NCBI RefSeq assembly: GCF_022682495.2
Contig: NC_071392.1
Span: forward strand, 133,671,318-133,735,317
Length of the DNA: 64,000 nucleotides
Source of the DNA: Desmodus rotundus
Lineage: Eukaryota > Chordata > Mammalia > Chiroptera > Phyllostomidae
Direction: 5' to 3'
Shown piece by piece: positions 20,900 to 34,019 of the stretch; the stretch's first letter is position 1; every line of letters begins with the position of its first letter. The notes under the pieces were generated by a model. That model had not been told where the DNA came from and did no database searches. It saw only the letters and a program-made list of their open reading frames with translations. The position numbers and the translations under genes are program-made.

Positions 20900-23800
20900 T
20901 GGCACCATCTGGGTGATTTCAGGTACCTCATCTGACAGAAATAGAAAGCATTCCTTCCTTTCCTCTTGGCACTCACCATTCCTATGCAAATCAGCAACTT
21001 CAGAGGGTGCTTTCTCTGGCTGCAAGGATATACTTAGTCCTTCAACAAACGACTAACAATAGTTGGTAGATACATATTCCAACTTCCTTGCCTCTTAGGT
21101 AGGACAACTCTGTGACGTGTTCCACATCCACTCCTACAGGTCTTCAGCAGGATTGAGCTCCAGTTGCCCACACATCTAACCTGCTCATTAATGCAAACAT
21201 GTTGGTCTCATTTCTATTCTTCTCTGATTGTACTTTCTTGAGTCATCCCTCAAATAAATTGTTTGCACTCAAAACCTTGTTGGAGGGTCTGCTTCTTGGG
21301 ACCAAAAACTACGACATGTTTCAACAAAAGCAAGTGGCGGGGCCATGTTAGTAAGACAGAAGAAAGAAGTCAAGGTGCAGTCAGAGGCCTTGATAGAGAG
21401 ATACAGAGTTACAGACCACCTGTGTGGTGTCACTTAAATGATCAAGTGCAAGGGTAGTTATGCTGGTCTGGAACTACAGAGAAAAAAGCAGGCTGCTGAT
21501 GGAGAAGGGCAGCCATTGTGAGAGGGACTACTTGTAAACCAGGTGCTCTGCTGCCATTCTTAAAATGTTTCATTCTTCCATTTTTAATCTCACTCATTAT
21601 TGAATCATTAATAATGATTTATATGACACTGACTTTTTTCAGATATCTTGACTAACTCTTTGACAAGAGATTAATAGAGTGGGACTTCAGATGTCAAGTT
21701 TTTATGAGCAGAATGTCCAAGGCCATCTCTAGATGGGTATTCTTGGCTACATTCACCACACTCTCCAGAGACTAAAAAGTAATTGTTCAGCTGGGCAGAA
21801 ACAGCCAAGCTGAATTAAATTGACCTGTATGATACAGAAAGTAGCACTGAGCTCATTTAAGTAAGGGGTCTTCGAAAGAAATCTGTTTTATTGTAGCTGA
21901 TTGATGAAATTATTTTAAGGAAGTGATTAACAGTCTAATTATTTAAAATGCATTAATAATGTCAGCATCTAAAATTAAGACAGAGAGAATAACATGCTGG
22001 GTCTTAAATCAAATGTTAAGTGCATCTTTATTTCTTTCTGTTTTTCTTTTTCTTTTCACAACGTAAATTTGACTGCTTTCAAAAGCCAGTTCTTGTGCCT
22101 ATGTTCTGAAAAGAGAGGAGATATTTCCATTTAGTAGAAAACCAGGGGCCTCACTTAATCCAGATAAACATATACCTAAAAGTACTTTATTCCAAATATA
22201 ATTACTGCTCTGCAGGAAATCTAGTGTGATTCTCTTGATTTGATGGAGGGTTAAGCTTATCTTTAATTTCAGATAACTTTATTCTCACTCCTCAAGAAGA
22301 GTGTGGACACAGTAGGGAAAAGCAGTGTTCACAATAAGAAAAACTAGGACATGTTCTTTCCATGCAGGCTTCTGGCTGGAGTTCTTAACTCCAATAAGGA
22401 GTCTGAGCCTGTTCACCACTTATGCAGTGTATGAACAAGTGTGTGTTTAAAAACCCTCTGTATCCTGCATGACCTTCCCTTGGGCACATGTGGCTCCTAG
22501 AGCACCATAGTCATGGTTGGAGCAAAGCTGAAACCCTCCCCAGGAAAGGTCTCCTTTCACAGTCTTCTCCCAAAGTCAATGTTTGCTGTAAAGGCAGCAG
22601 TTTTTTTCCTCATCAAAAGGACCTTTATGTACTAACTCCCTCTGGCCTACTGTGCATGTAAATTACTCACCAGTGACATGGCCTCTGTTTATGACTTTGA
22701 TCCTTTGCTTCCCCTGGATGCCACAGGACCTTAAGGCCAGTGAGTTTTTAGAGGGCCTTTGATCTCTGACTTACAAATGACATTTTGTGGTGGAACATTT
22801 GGGCCTCCTTTGTATCTACATGGTGGGTTGAAAGGGAGCAGAGTTTGGGGGTTCAGAGGTGTCCATTCCCAACCATCAAACCATCTTCAAGACAAAATGG
22901 GATGGGGACAGAGATAGGCACACTTTCCCCTGAACCAGCAATTGTTCACACACAATGATTAAAAGGGACTTACAAAAGGAAGGGCAGCATTCTGATGATT
23001 CAAAGAACTTGTTTCAGAGCAATCACACAGTCAAGGTCTCACGCTAGGGAGTTTTAGAATAAATAAATGTCATTTGAAAAGAAAACGATAGATGATAAGG
23101 GACAGACTCCCCCCCCCTAATTGTTTTATCCTTCTCAGAAGGTTTTCCTTGTAAATGGAATAAATGAGCTTTTCCTTGTAAAATGGAGTAAAATGTAGGG
23201 CACAGAGAAGGCTGGAAGGAAGGGGAAAATGTGTTTCTTACAGTTCTGACATGATTCCTCCCTGCAGGTTGTCATCAAACTATCAGTGACTGCTGGCTGC
23301 TGATTGTGTCTGGCATTGAATCTTCAGTGTTCACAGTTTAAAGACCAAGGACAGTGGATTCCTCTTTAGTGTGGCAGTCTAAACCACTTTGCATTAAATA
23401 GGAATAATAACCTTTTTAAAAAGAATATGTCAAAATAATTACATTTCTTGTTGCTTTTCTTCCACATCACCTGAGCAAGCACATCAGCCTCACTTGACTG
23501 GTTGAAAGGAGGACTTTTTTTTCAGTAAGGGCTATTCTAAGAGGACACGCACCTAACAGAAAAGAATGAACCTTCATTCTGTCATGGCTGACTGAGATTC
23601 TCAGCACGGCATGAGCTAATTCTACCAATATTTGGGTTTTGCTGGTGCCTCTTCTTTGTCAGTTGATTGAGGAGCAGGAATATTTACCACATAAATGTCC
23701 TGTAATGTGTGGGCTGTTGTCAATATTTCCACCATTCTCTTGCATTCCCTCTATTAATTACTTCTTCATTTTAATAGAAGATGATATCTTCTGAAATGTT

Positions 23801-24540
23801 AATTCCTACTGGAAAGCCAAACTTTAAAAAGGAATTTAGTTGTAACTCTGATGAAGATTTCACCATTGTGAAGAAGTGTTTTCAAATACATTTGAAATCT
23901 GTTTGTAGAATTTCAAAATAAAGCTTGTTAATGTTTTTCAACGGTACATTAAAAATTCAGCAGTGTTGTCCTCAGCATGGCATGCTTTGATGCAGGTTAC
24001 CTGGCTGGCTTAGTTTAAAATTGATATTACGAGTGGCTTGAAGTACATTTCATCAAATGTTTATATGTAATGAGATATTTAGAGAACAGATTTTTTTTTA
24101 TATCTTGGATGACCTGATGTATAAATCACCTCATCTCTGTAAGGCAGAGCAAACCATTTTAATATGGTAAAGTGGGAACACAGTGTTGGAAATTTTTGCA
24201 TTTTCTGGTACGTCAAAAATAAGTAGCCTTGATGTCCCAGAAAGCAAAAATTGCTGAGCTGAGAAGAAAATAACTGATATACACACACTCACACATACTT
24301 TCAGCTTCTTCCATACTGCTTCCTGATGGGGAAGGAAAGAGAGATGTCCCCAGGACATGAGCAGAGTAAATGAATATGGTGAGTTAGTGATGCATTGGTG
24401 ACTGTTATTTCTCCTTTCTCCTTCTGACCACTGTGGTTCCTGATTTTGGACAAGTTTCATTTAATCGTAGGTAGAGGTCTCCCAGATGTATGTTCTGTGT
24501 CTACTGCCCCAGACCCACATCATTCCTCTGCCATCCTGAG
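20900..24540. other. Single-copy-looking non-coding DNA
   Basis: I recognise no repeat family, RNA gene or coding exon here. Base composition is AT-rich and even, without splice-flanked open frames of note. A C-run lies at 23109-23117. Confidence 0.45.
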
Positions 24541-24546
24541 CAGCCT

Positions 24547-24697
24547 AATTATATTGGTCAGGGTGAGTGCTTCTAAGTTTGCTTGAACGCTCTGAACTAT
24601 TGAACTATATTGAATATATCGAACTATATTGAATACATTGAACTATATAATTATAGTTGTCAGGGTGGGTGCTTCTAAGTTTGCTTGAACTCTCTGA
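24547..24697 (+). repeat. 102-bp tandem duplication with short internal repeats
   Basis: A 49-bp segment at 24547-24595 is repeated at 24649-24697 with four differences. Between the copies lies a series of 'tgaactatattgaata'-like units about 16-20 bp long. No coding content is present. Confidence 0.8.
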
Positions 24698-24899
24698 TAG
24701 GATTAACCAATTAAGACTTTGGTTCCTAAAAAGCTAAGTGTTTGCTTGGGACATTGAATTATACGCTGGGGAGGGGGCCCTAATATGAGAAAAATACCGT
24801 GATCCATGATCCCCACTCTCCTCCCAATTTCAAAAAATACCTCCAAGAGCCAGCCTCAGCAGGGTGAGCACATCTGAGTTATCCTCCAGTTTGCCTCAT

Positions 24900-25480
24900 T
24901 TATTTCGGGGGAGGGTAAATGTGGCAGCCAGATGAGCATGACTGCTGTTGTTCTGGCAAGGCTGCTACAAGGGGCAGGCCTCTGAATCTCCACCATGGAC
25001 TCAGAACCCAAGGGGCTGCTTTTACAGCCGCTGCAGCCGTGTACTCAGCGGGCAAAGCTTTGTGCTTTGGCCTCCTGGGAGGAGGCTGCAAACCTTCAGA
25101 TCCCAGTGCACACTCGCTGGCTTTCCTCTGCCCACAAACTTCTCCTAATTAAGCCAGTTCCTCTAATTACGGGGCGTACCATCAAATATGTCTCCAGATG
25201 CTTCCGAATGCAGCCTGTGAGCCTGGTCAAAGCTGGAGAGGCTTCTGATCAGGGATGCTGGCCCTGCGGCACCCAGCACGGGCGAGTGGTCCCCTCTCGC
25301 CTGGATGCTCAGTCTCCAAGTACTGCTCAATCCGCCCGTATTCATTTGTTCTGTCGCCTGGTGAAAGCACAGAGCATAATTACTAAAGTTAAGAAAACAT
25401 CCCTGTAATTAGCCAGGCAACTCTAAGCACAAGAAATGTAAATTAGTCACAGAATCATAAATTAGTTTGTGCATACATTA
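24900..25480. promoter_or_regulatory. Candidate conserved regulatory patch (CpG-rich core, TAATTA sites)
   Basis: Around 25160-25345 some ten CpG dinucleotides lie within 190 bp, unusual for this CpG-poor window. The flanks carry several homeodomain-type cores: TAATTA near 25145, 25163, 25376 and 25406, and AAATTAG near 25440 and 25461. No repeat family is recognised. The open frame across 24995-25408 lacks any recognisable protein motif. This could be an enhancer or small CpG island; the assignment rests on composition alone. Confidence 0.3.
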
Positions 25481-26968
25481 CGTTCCTGGATGGCCCTTGG
25501 GGCCTGATGTTTGCAGTCTTTGGTCAGCAAACCCCTGTATCTCAATAAAGCATTCCTCCCCAGTGAGCATGGCAAAGGAAAGGGAGTTTTGCTTGGATTA
25601 CAAATTTTTTAATTCTTTTGTCAACAGCGACCAGAATTAAACCTAACTTTGGGGCCAGGGAGAGGGAACCAAATACACAGTGACTTTTCTGTTGATTTAT
25701 TTTCTTTGGTGGGCATCTATTAACCTAGGGCCATCAAGGTGTCTCCAAACAATGGCGCTCATCAATTGTATTGTTTCACTCATTAGGAACAGTAATTATA
25801 AGCTCTTCAAAATCACTCTGATTCTGAACTATTTTTGCAGTCACTCTTTCTCAGAAAAAGCCAGGAAATTGGACTCAGGCACATAACAAACAGCATTTGC
25901 ATCAAAATAATATAGCTGGCAGCAGCAAGCCACAATCATATCATTCAGAAGGAAGGAACAGAATACAAATTAAAGGAAGAATGTAAATTTTTGCCATTAA
26001 GCTTCAATGACCATTTGCAATGGTGCAAGGCACAAAGGTTCTTGATGAGCGTCATCTACTTTGATTATTCATACTTGTATTTCTGCTTGAATTAAAACAG
26101 GAGTGCTAGAGCCTGTTACAGGAAAATATTTGAATTGATAGTGAACTCTCACCTTGCTGTGCATCCATTTACTTTTCAAATGAATAGCAGATAAGTTAGT
26201 GCATTTTCTAATCGGCCTGTTTTCCAGTGAGTGCTGTCATTACATACCAATTTCTTTAAGAAGTGCTTGCTAAGAAACATTAACTACTTAGAAATAAGGA
26301 GCTGTCTGTCATGGACTGCAGTCTACAGCTCACCAGCATTTCTGCTAGGACAGTGGAAGGCTCTGCGGTTCACATTTACCCAGACTGTTAATAGCTTCAG
26401 CCTTTTCCTTACTTCACAAGTGAGTCCTCAAGTATATAGGCAGGGCTCTCACCAAGTGCCATCTGTCCAGAACTAGGTAGAATCCTGCACAAGGCATAGC
26501 CCAAACTGGCTTATTATGGAGTAGCTATGTCATTCTGTGCAGGTGTCCTGGGTCCTCCTGCACTGTGATCCTAACTGCTGAGGCTGGGAAGCCAGAATGG
26601 ATTCTGACCCAGACTTTGAACTCAAAGCTGGATGACGATACCATCAGGGTATCATTCTTTTCTGCACACAGATGCCACTGCTGGCAGGTGGAAAGTGTAG
26701 ATTCTTAAGAGTTGTATGGGGACAGCTCATTTAAAAACTATATGCTCCAGTTTTGGGTAAATGCAAATAGACAGAAACAATTTCTCCCACCATGAGGAAG
26801 AACCAGAACATTGCTATGTTTCAAGAAGCAACTTAAAAGAAAAATATTTGTGCTTAATCGGGAAGAAAGGGAAAAAGTTGTTTTTATTCAGAGTCTCCAT
26901 ATGGCATCATAAAGAGCTTTTTCTGTTGAATGTTACTGGCCACACATTTGTTGAAATCTGTCGATTAT
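25481..26968. other. Single-copy-looking non-coding DNA
   Basis: No repeat family, RNA or convincing exon is visible. Short frames (for example 26231-26476 and 26761-26990) have no family motif. Confidence 0.45.
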
Positions 26969-26969
26969 T

Positions 26970-28166
26970 TTTTTATTTTGTTCAATTACAGTCGTCCCCA
27001 TTTTCCCCCCATTACTGTCACCTGCCCTACCCATCCCCCACCTGCCATATTCAATCCTCCACCCACCAGCACTGTCTTTGTCCATGGGTCCTTTGTACAA
27101 GCTCCTTGATGACCCTTCCCCTTCTTTCTACCATTATTCCCCTCCCCCCACCCCTCTGGTTACTGTCAGTTTGTTCTTTATTTCAATGTTTCTGGTTATA
27201 TTTTGCTCACTTGTTTGTTTTATTAATTAGGTTCCACTTATAAGTGTGATCATATGGTATTTGTCTTTCACCACCTAGCTTACTGCACTTAGCGTAATGC
27301 TCTCCAGATCCATCCATGCTGTCACAAAGGGCAGGAGCTCCTTCTTTCTCTCTGCTGCCTAGTATTCCATTGTGTAAATGTACCACAGTTTTTTGATCCA
27401 CTCATTTATCACTTAGGGCACCTAGGCTGCTTCCAGCACTGCTATGGTAAATTGTGCTGCTATGAGCATTGGGGTGCATAGGTCCCTTTAAGTTGGTGTT
27501 TCAGGATTCTTAGGGTATAATCCCAGCAATGGAATTGCTGGGTCAAAAGGCAGTTCCATTTTTAGTTTTCTGAGGAAAGTTCATGCTGTTTTCCACAGTG
27601 GCTTCACCAGTCTACATTCCCACCAACAGTGTACTAGGGTTCCCTTTTCTCCACAACCTCGCTAGCCCTTGTTGTTTGTTGATTTGTTAATGCTGGCCAC
27701 TCTGACTAGTGTGAAGTAGTATTTCATTGTGGTTTTCATTTGCATTTCTCTGATGGCTAGTGATGCTGAGCATCCTTTCATATGTCTCTGGGTCCTCTGT
27801 ATGTCCTCCTTGGAGAAGTATCTGTTCAGGTCCTTTCTCATTTTTTTAATTGGATTGTTTGTCTTCCTGGAGTGGAATCATGTGAGTTCTTTATATATTT
27901 TGGAGATCAAACCCTTGTCTGAGGTATCATTGGCAAATCTATTTTCCCATATCATTTGTTTCCTTTTTATTTTGCTGATGTTTTCTTTAGCCATGCAGAA
28001 TCTTTTTATTTTGATGAGGTCCCATTTGTTTATTCTTTCCTTTATGTCCCATGCTCTAGGGGACATATCAATGAAAATATTGCTGCATGGGATATCTGAA
28101 ATTTTCCTGCCTATGTTCTCCTCTAGAAATTTTATGGTGTCATGACTTATATTTAAGTCTTTTACC
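26970..28166 (-). mobile_element. 5'-truncated LINE-1 'C2'
   Basis: A 1.2-kb L1 3' fragment has its A-rich end near 26970, a G-rich (sense) 3' UTR and the last part of ORF2 up to about 28166, where unique sequence begins. The best frame (28066-27878) shows [12 protein letters not shown] and [14 protein letters not shown]. It belongs to the same group as C1 but differs by about 15% in 27190-27536. It then becomes almost identical to C1 across 27537-28105. Confidence 0.85.
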
Positions 28167-28169
28167 CCT

Positions 28170-31100
28170 TATTCTTTCATCAAATCATTTTTAGGAGCAA
28201 TCAGAGGGAAAACAGGGCATACCTAAGTGAGGGAAGCAGTGCTCACAAACACTGAATGACCTTGCTTCCAAATGAGTTTTTCAGGCTCCAGTTTGTTCAT
28301 TGACAGAATAAGAAGCCCATTGATTTGTCACAAGTGATGAGCAAAGCATGTGAAGTGTGAATACTTCACACAGTCCCAGCCAAGGTAAACACAAAAAGGA
28401 AATGCCTAGCAAACTACTCTCCTCAGTGGAGAATGGTGGGTCCTAACTTCAGGTGAGGAAAGGGTCCTTATCAGGTTGGAATCCAAATATTACTCTTATT
28501 TTTGAAACAAAAAAAGAATATGTATTTTAATACCCAAATCAGTTACTCCAGTTACTGAATTAAAAGTCAAATGAAAATCTGGGGAAAGCTGAACATGAAA
28601 GGAGTAGTTGAATATGCATCATGACCACCTATGTTCAGGAAAGTTAGAAAACCCTTATGAAGTCACAGATATATTTTGACCAAATGTGCATATGTGTATG
28701 CACACACATGCAGATGAATATTGAAAAATGTATTCTCGTCCAATTAGCATACATTTTTAGAATCAGTGATGTATTTATAGAGGCTATAATATCCAAAACC
28801 ACTCATTAAAATCTTTTTAACATATATATTCACCTTCACTTAGGCCTCAAAATCCTAACAACCTATTTATGAATTTATAATTTCAAGGCTTCAAGTAAAT
28901 AATTTTATACAAATAAATGTAATCACTTCTCTTTATTCTATTGCTTCGAAAAGTTGGTCAGTTGAGAAACAATGTATAACTACGAGCACACTGAGGCAGA
29001 CAGCAAATGGGCACAAACTCGTCCCTTATGACACCCACATTGCCCTTTGGCAGTGCACTTGGGAACAGAATCTGAGATATTGAAATATGGACATTGCTTT
29101 GATTGACTTGCTTTGGCCAATTAATATCAATAAATATTACCAAGCAGAGACTTGAAAAACACTGAGCACTCACCCTCTTGCTACACATGGAATTCTCTTG
29201 GACTGACAATCCTAGTCACCCCCTCCCAAGCACAGTTGATTGGTCCATCAAACAAGCAAGTGGCCTAATCAGACCAACTGGAATCTTATTCTGGAATTTT
29301 TCAGACTGGAGCTGAGGACAGATAGGTGGTTGGACCAGGAACCTCTTAGCAGCTGTGTTTCCTTCCAGTTTGACATTGAAAGAGACTGAGAGAACAAAGA
29401 CCAACAGAGAATATGTCATACTGTGTCCCTAGGCCCTCCCCACTATACGAGACATCAATGTGTCCTATACTTCACATCAGTTTCAGTTATGTTCCTATCA
29501 CTTGCAACCAACAGATCTCTGGCTGACCAGCACTTCTGGATTCCTTGCTACCTGTCACCCATGGTCCTGTGTGAGATCCAGTGGGTTCTTTATCTGCTCG
29601 TGGAGTGTTGGCAAAGATGTCTTTTCTCACTGTTCCTCTGCTTCTCTAGAATTTGGTGTGGTGGTGTCACTATCTGCCTTCAAATATTTTTCCCTTTTGT
29701 CATTTCAAGACAAAGCCCCTGAAATTATCTGCACAAACTTGTGCAGAGATGGAGAACACCAAGTGAGAGGGCTGCACATACTTCAAGGTATATTACTCTC
29801 TAGGATCATTCCTAGAGGAGTAATTCCTGGAGGGGCCCAGGAGAAAAGTGCTCAGGTAAAAACTTCTCTAATAGTTGGAAACTTTATAACAACATCATAC
29901 CTACTTACAATTTATTCTAATGTGCCTGGTGGACAATTATTACTCACCAAAGCAGAAAATGGAACTTGTTTCTCAAAGTGGTTAAAGTCTTCCCACCCCA
30001 GAGCCATCTGAGATTATTAGGAAGTTCTGTATGGCCTGGTTGTGAGCCTTCACTGACAGCTTGACTGCTCTGCGAAGTGCAAGTCTCTATCTGATGAGAG
30101 AGAAGCTCTCTTTCTCTCAATGGAATGGTGTTTGCTATAATTAAGTAGAAATTCTAGGCTTTAAAGAGAGAGACATGTCCAGCAAGTAACTCAAAGCTTG
30201 TTTTCTTGTGATTTCAGGAAATACGAAGACCACAGTATGTGTTTACTCTCAGATATTTATGTGGATGATGCAGAACATTCTCACAAAGCTGGTGCTTGGG
30301 GGGGGAAATACTAACTGATTTTTGGACAGTTTACCTATGTCTGTTAAATCAAGTAGCAGGGAAAATGCTTTTTCTGGAATGTAGAACTTTCACCCAGTTG
30401 ACAATAATTTGCAAATGGATGAGTGGAGATCCAGAGAGTGATTACATAATTAATATTACCAGATCTGAAAACCTGACTCAATTATTTGTCCTCTTCAAAT
30501 ACTGATTATCCTTTTAATTTGCAAAGACAGCTGCCCAGGGTTGTGTTACAAACATTGGGAAGGGTGCTTAGTTATGTAAAAGTTAGGTTTAAATCTCACT
30601 TTTAAAACAAGAAAAAAATACAACTGGGAGTCAGGTATGCATATTACTTGGGTTCAAGAAAGGTTAATTAAAAAGCTGCAAAATCCCAAATTACAGTCAG
30701 AAGTTCCATTAATAAGTCTGTCCTCTCTCACCCCACTCCACTATTTCTAGTTGAATCTTTGAATGGTGGTAGGGAATGGGGTGATGTCAAAATTAGCTCA
30801 TTATGCTCTCAAAAACTCCATGTGCAAATTAAATGTGTTTGTTTTCCAAAATCTGTTTGTTTTCTGCCTCCCCACCACCATCTCTTAATAATTAAATTCC
30901 CTCTGCCATCAAATCTCAAAATTATCATTTGGGAAGGGAGTTAAGCTGTGTCATTAGCCAGGATCTGAATAATTCTCCACCCTGTGATCCAAATGTTGGA
31001 TTAACAAGCATATATGGCTTGATCTTGCGGACAAGGCCTTTGGGGTCAGCCCTAGTGGCCAAACTGAAACTTATCCCTGGTGGTCCTCACTGTTCAGGCT

Positions 31101-31650
31101 CAGGGTCTAGGGAGATTACCAAACTCTGACTCCCAGGTGATTATACATCTGACCTTATATGGGAGTCTGTGGGCTGATGAGAGAGAAGTCAAAACCCTCA
31201 CAGAGAAAAAGGCTTACCAGTTGTGCAGAGCCCCAAAGCCAACCAGCCTAAGTTCTGAGTGGCCAGCTGCCCTGTGGCACAGAAACAGGCCAGGAAGACC
31301 TTGGGAAGCCTCACCAGATGACCTGCAGGACTCAGGCTTGCCTGTTTATTTTCTGGATCAAGAAGCTCCAGCAATACACCCCCTGCCTGCAAGAGGATAG
31401 GCTTGATTTTACCTTCTAAGGGACAAATGGACCAATTAGGCCTTGGTGGGGGAAAGGAGGAGTCTTTTCCTTATTTTTTCCTTTGGTTGCTTCTTTCAGC
31501 AATTTGGGATTTCTCTAAGTGGATGCTGGGACACTGGGCAAATCACATTGTATGCCTCACCTCACTTCCTTGAGAGGAAGGCTCTTTATGTGTATAACTC
31601 TTTAAGTTTCATATTTAACAAGATGAAGTCACATCCATGAATTCACTGCT
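28170..31650. other. Mostly single-copy non-coding DNA
   Basis: No gene is recognised. 29040-29200 has the feel of an old LTR-type repeat ('tttgattgacttgctttggcca', 'gcagagacttgaaaa', 'ccctcttgctac'), but I cannot name it. The open frame at 29460-30011 has no domain signature. Confidence 0.4.
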
Positions 31651-31654
31651 CCTG

Positions 31655-31800
31655 TGTGACAATGGGATCATTTCCCCTATTTTACACGTGAGAGATGGAA
31701 GTTCAGAGAGTCCTAATTGTTGGTACATTGCCACAGATTCTAAGGGATGGAACTGGATCTAGTCCTCAGACCTCCTTCTACTCTTCCTAGCTCTATCCTA
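31655..31800 (-). mobile_element. MIR SINE fragment
   Basis: The blocks 'cccctattttacacgtgagagatggaa', 'agagagtcctaa' and 'ggaactggatctagtcctcagacc' follow the reversed MIR core. An A/AAC-rich run follows at 31808-31850. From 31851 to 32340 nothing is recognised. Confidence 0.5.
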
Positions 31801-32344
31801 TTTCCTTAGAAAACAAAACAAAATGAAACAACAACAACAAAAAAAGATGGACTGCATCTTGTCAAGTGAAAGGACAAAATAATTTGAGCAGCCAAACCCA
31901 ACAAATGCTTACCCTCCACTGGTAGGGCACAACTTCCTCTCGTGCTCCCATTATCAGCACAGAATGGCTTCTCCTCCAAGAACCCTCACTGTAATACCCT
32001 CCAGCCTGCTTGAGTCAACACATGAGTGGGTGCGAAGAGGTTGGAAGAGGCAATTGACTATCTGAATCTAAAAGCATCAGAAAAACAAACAGGAAGACAA
32101 CCTCTGCTTTTTGTCAGCATGGAGCACCAAATTCCAGATTATGACACCCCCCCCCTAGTAAACCACTATAAAACTGGAAAATAAAAACACCTTATTTTCA
32201 GCAACCGGAATGCAGTACAAGACTATGGTCCCAGAGAAAGGGAAAGGAAACACTCAAGATGATTGCCCTGGTTATCTACCTGAAGGCACTTTCCAGAGCA
32301 CCTTACAGAAAACTGGACACCAAAAATATAGTGGCCTCACTAAG

Positions 32345-33190
32345 GTGTGGAGCTGAAAATCAGAGTTTGGGTCTGCTGGGGTGGCTTGAGTATAGGCAGC
32401 AGGACACTAAAGTATAATGGGGTTATGGACATCTGCATTTACCTAGCCAATGTTTGCTATAGTTCTGGCTTTTGAGAAACTGAAACCTGAGCACTTGGAA
32501 GGACTCCCTGAATAGATGAAGCTATTTTCACAGTTTCTGAAGAAGAGGACTTGGTTTGCAAGGGTCGAACTCACCTTTGTGGGTTTTCTGGCTTATGACA
32601 TGCTTGACCTGTCTCATATATTTAAGCCTACATGCCTGGATGCACTCCCAAACATTAAGGACTTCATCGCCCACTTTGAGGGCCCAAAGAAGATCCCTGC
32701 CTACATGATGTCCAGCATATCCCCCCAGGTATTTTGGAGCAACAAGTAGAGCCTGTATGGCCAGGAGATGGTAGGGAGCAGACATAGGTGCTCCTGATCT
32801 TCCAGGGCCCTGGAGAACAGTCAGACCTCCCGGTACCCTCACAACCAGCCGTCTTTTTTGTTCCGTTTCTTCCTTTCTCCCCTCCCAAAAGATCTATTGG
32901 CCTCCTCTTTTCTCTCTCCCAACACCCTTTTCATCAAGCCTTCAGCTTTTCACTTTTCTTCAGAAAAATTCCTAACCCTAACTCATGCCATCCCTCATGC
33001 ACTAAAGCCAACCAAACCATCCTTCCCTTCAGTGGGTACTTCTGCTTTGAGGAGCCAGACTGCTCCCCTCATCTACAGAGTTCAGCTCTGAGCTCCCCAG
33101 CATTAGTATTTGGCTGGTGTACAGGCCCCCCTCTCCCAGTGTAGTCTATGCCCCAGCCTTACCTGATCTCCAGTGAAGCCTTAATCACAA
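32345..33190 (+). pseudogene. GSTM (mu-class glutathione S-transferase) processed pseudogene, 5'-truncated
   Basis: Mu-class GSTs are cytosolic enzymes that conjugate glutathione to electrophiles. The copy carries the C-terminal half of the protein: a VMD-C-LA--CY segment (about 32420-32460), FEKLKPEHLEGLPE, then after an in-frame TAG at 32514-32516 a 77-codon frame (32516-32749). That frame reads LFSQFL, TWFARVELTFVGFLAYDMLD, CLDALPNIKDFIAHFEG and KKIPAYM, and ends WSNK at the normal stop. Sequence from several exons is contiguous, so it is a spliced-mRNA copy. The 3' UTR continues to about 33180, with 'gcactaaagccaaccaaacc' and 'gtgaagccttaatcacaaaa' followed by an A-rich tail. Which GSTM paralogue was copied cannot be told by eye. 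The upstream boundary is approximate. Confidence 0.85.
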
Positions 33191-33285
33191 AAAGAGAAAC
33201 AAAGAGAGAGCTAGAGAGAGAGAGAGACAGAAAGAGAGACAGATACAGAAAGAGAGTGAGTGGGGGGGGTGGAGAGAGAGAACTT
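33186..33285 (+). repeat. AG-rich simple repeat
   Basis: The run of (AGAG)n with interspersed GACAGA units and a G-run at 33264-33271 directly follows the poly(A) end of the GSTM retrocopy. It probably grew out of that tail. From 33286 to 33540 the sequence is unassigned. Confidence 0.8.
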
Positions 33286-34019
33286 ATTAAAAAAGGTGCC
33301 ATCCTAATCCCATGACTTACCAGGTGTCTGGCTGAGCTGTAACATGTCCCAGCATGCACCTACCTTTCACCTTTCCTGTCCACATGATTCACCTCATTTC
33401 CTTTTCTGCACCCCATTTTCCTTCCCAAATTCCCAATGCCACCTCTCCCTATTCCTGCATCTATTTGTGTCCACAGCTGACCATTTTTTCAAAGGCCAAA
33501 GGGAAGGGATAGGTAGCTCTCTTAAGAGTACCAACAATAATACGGAGAAGATGGCAGCGAGATAGGTGGGAGCAGAGTCCACTTCCCCTTGGCACCAGTG
33601 AAACACCTAGCTGATCTGAGGAACAGAGCGAACAGCCAACAATATTCCAGCATATATGAAGATCGGAGACCAAAGATAGAGGACATTGAAAGATCAGATG
33701 GTAAGAAGAGTGCTTAAGGACAATAAGGTCCCTGGGACCAGCGGGAGGACCAGGGCGGCTGAAGCCCCTGGCTGGGGCACAGTGTCTGCTACAATATTCT
33801 TGGGAGAGAGCCAGGGCTGTGTGAGAGGCCAGGTGCTTGTTTGAACCAGGGGTGCCTGAACAGGAAGAATTTCTCGAAAAGAAAAAGAAAATAGAGGTAC
33901 TCAGCAGCTATTTAGAGAACTCTCCGCATCAGCCATGGCCTCTTGTGCCCCTACCCCCTCAGCCCCTGGACTGTGAATGCGGGATAAGCAGCCCCAGCAC
34001 ACACCTTAAACCAGGTTGG

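Noticed and set aside
24995..25408. 137-codon open frame across the CpG-rich patch
   Set aside because: High GC lengthens random frames. No domain, no splice context and no codon-position pattern could be seen.
29460..30011. 183-codon open frame as a possible gene
   Set aside because: No recognisable motif, no flanking splice signals or polyadenylation context, and an overlapping frame of similar length in another phase.
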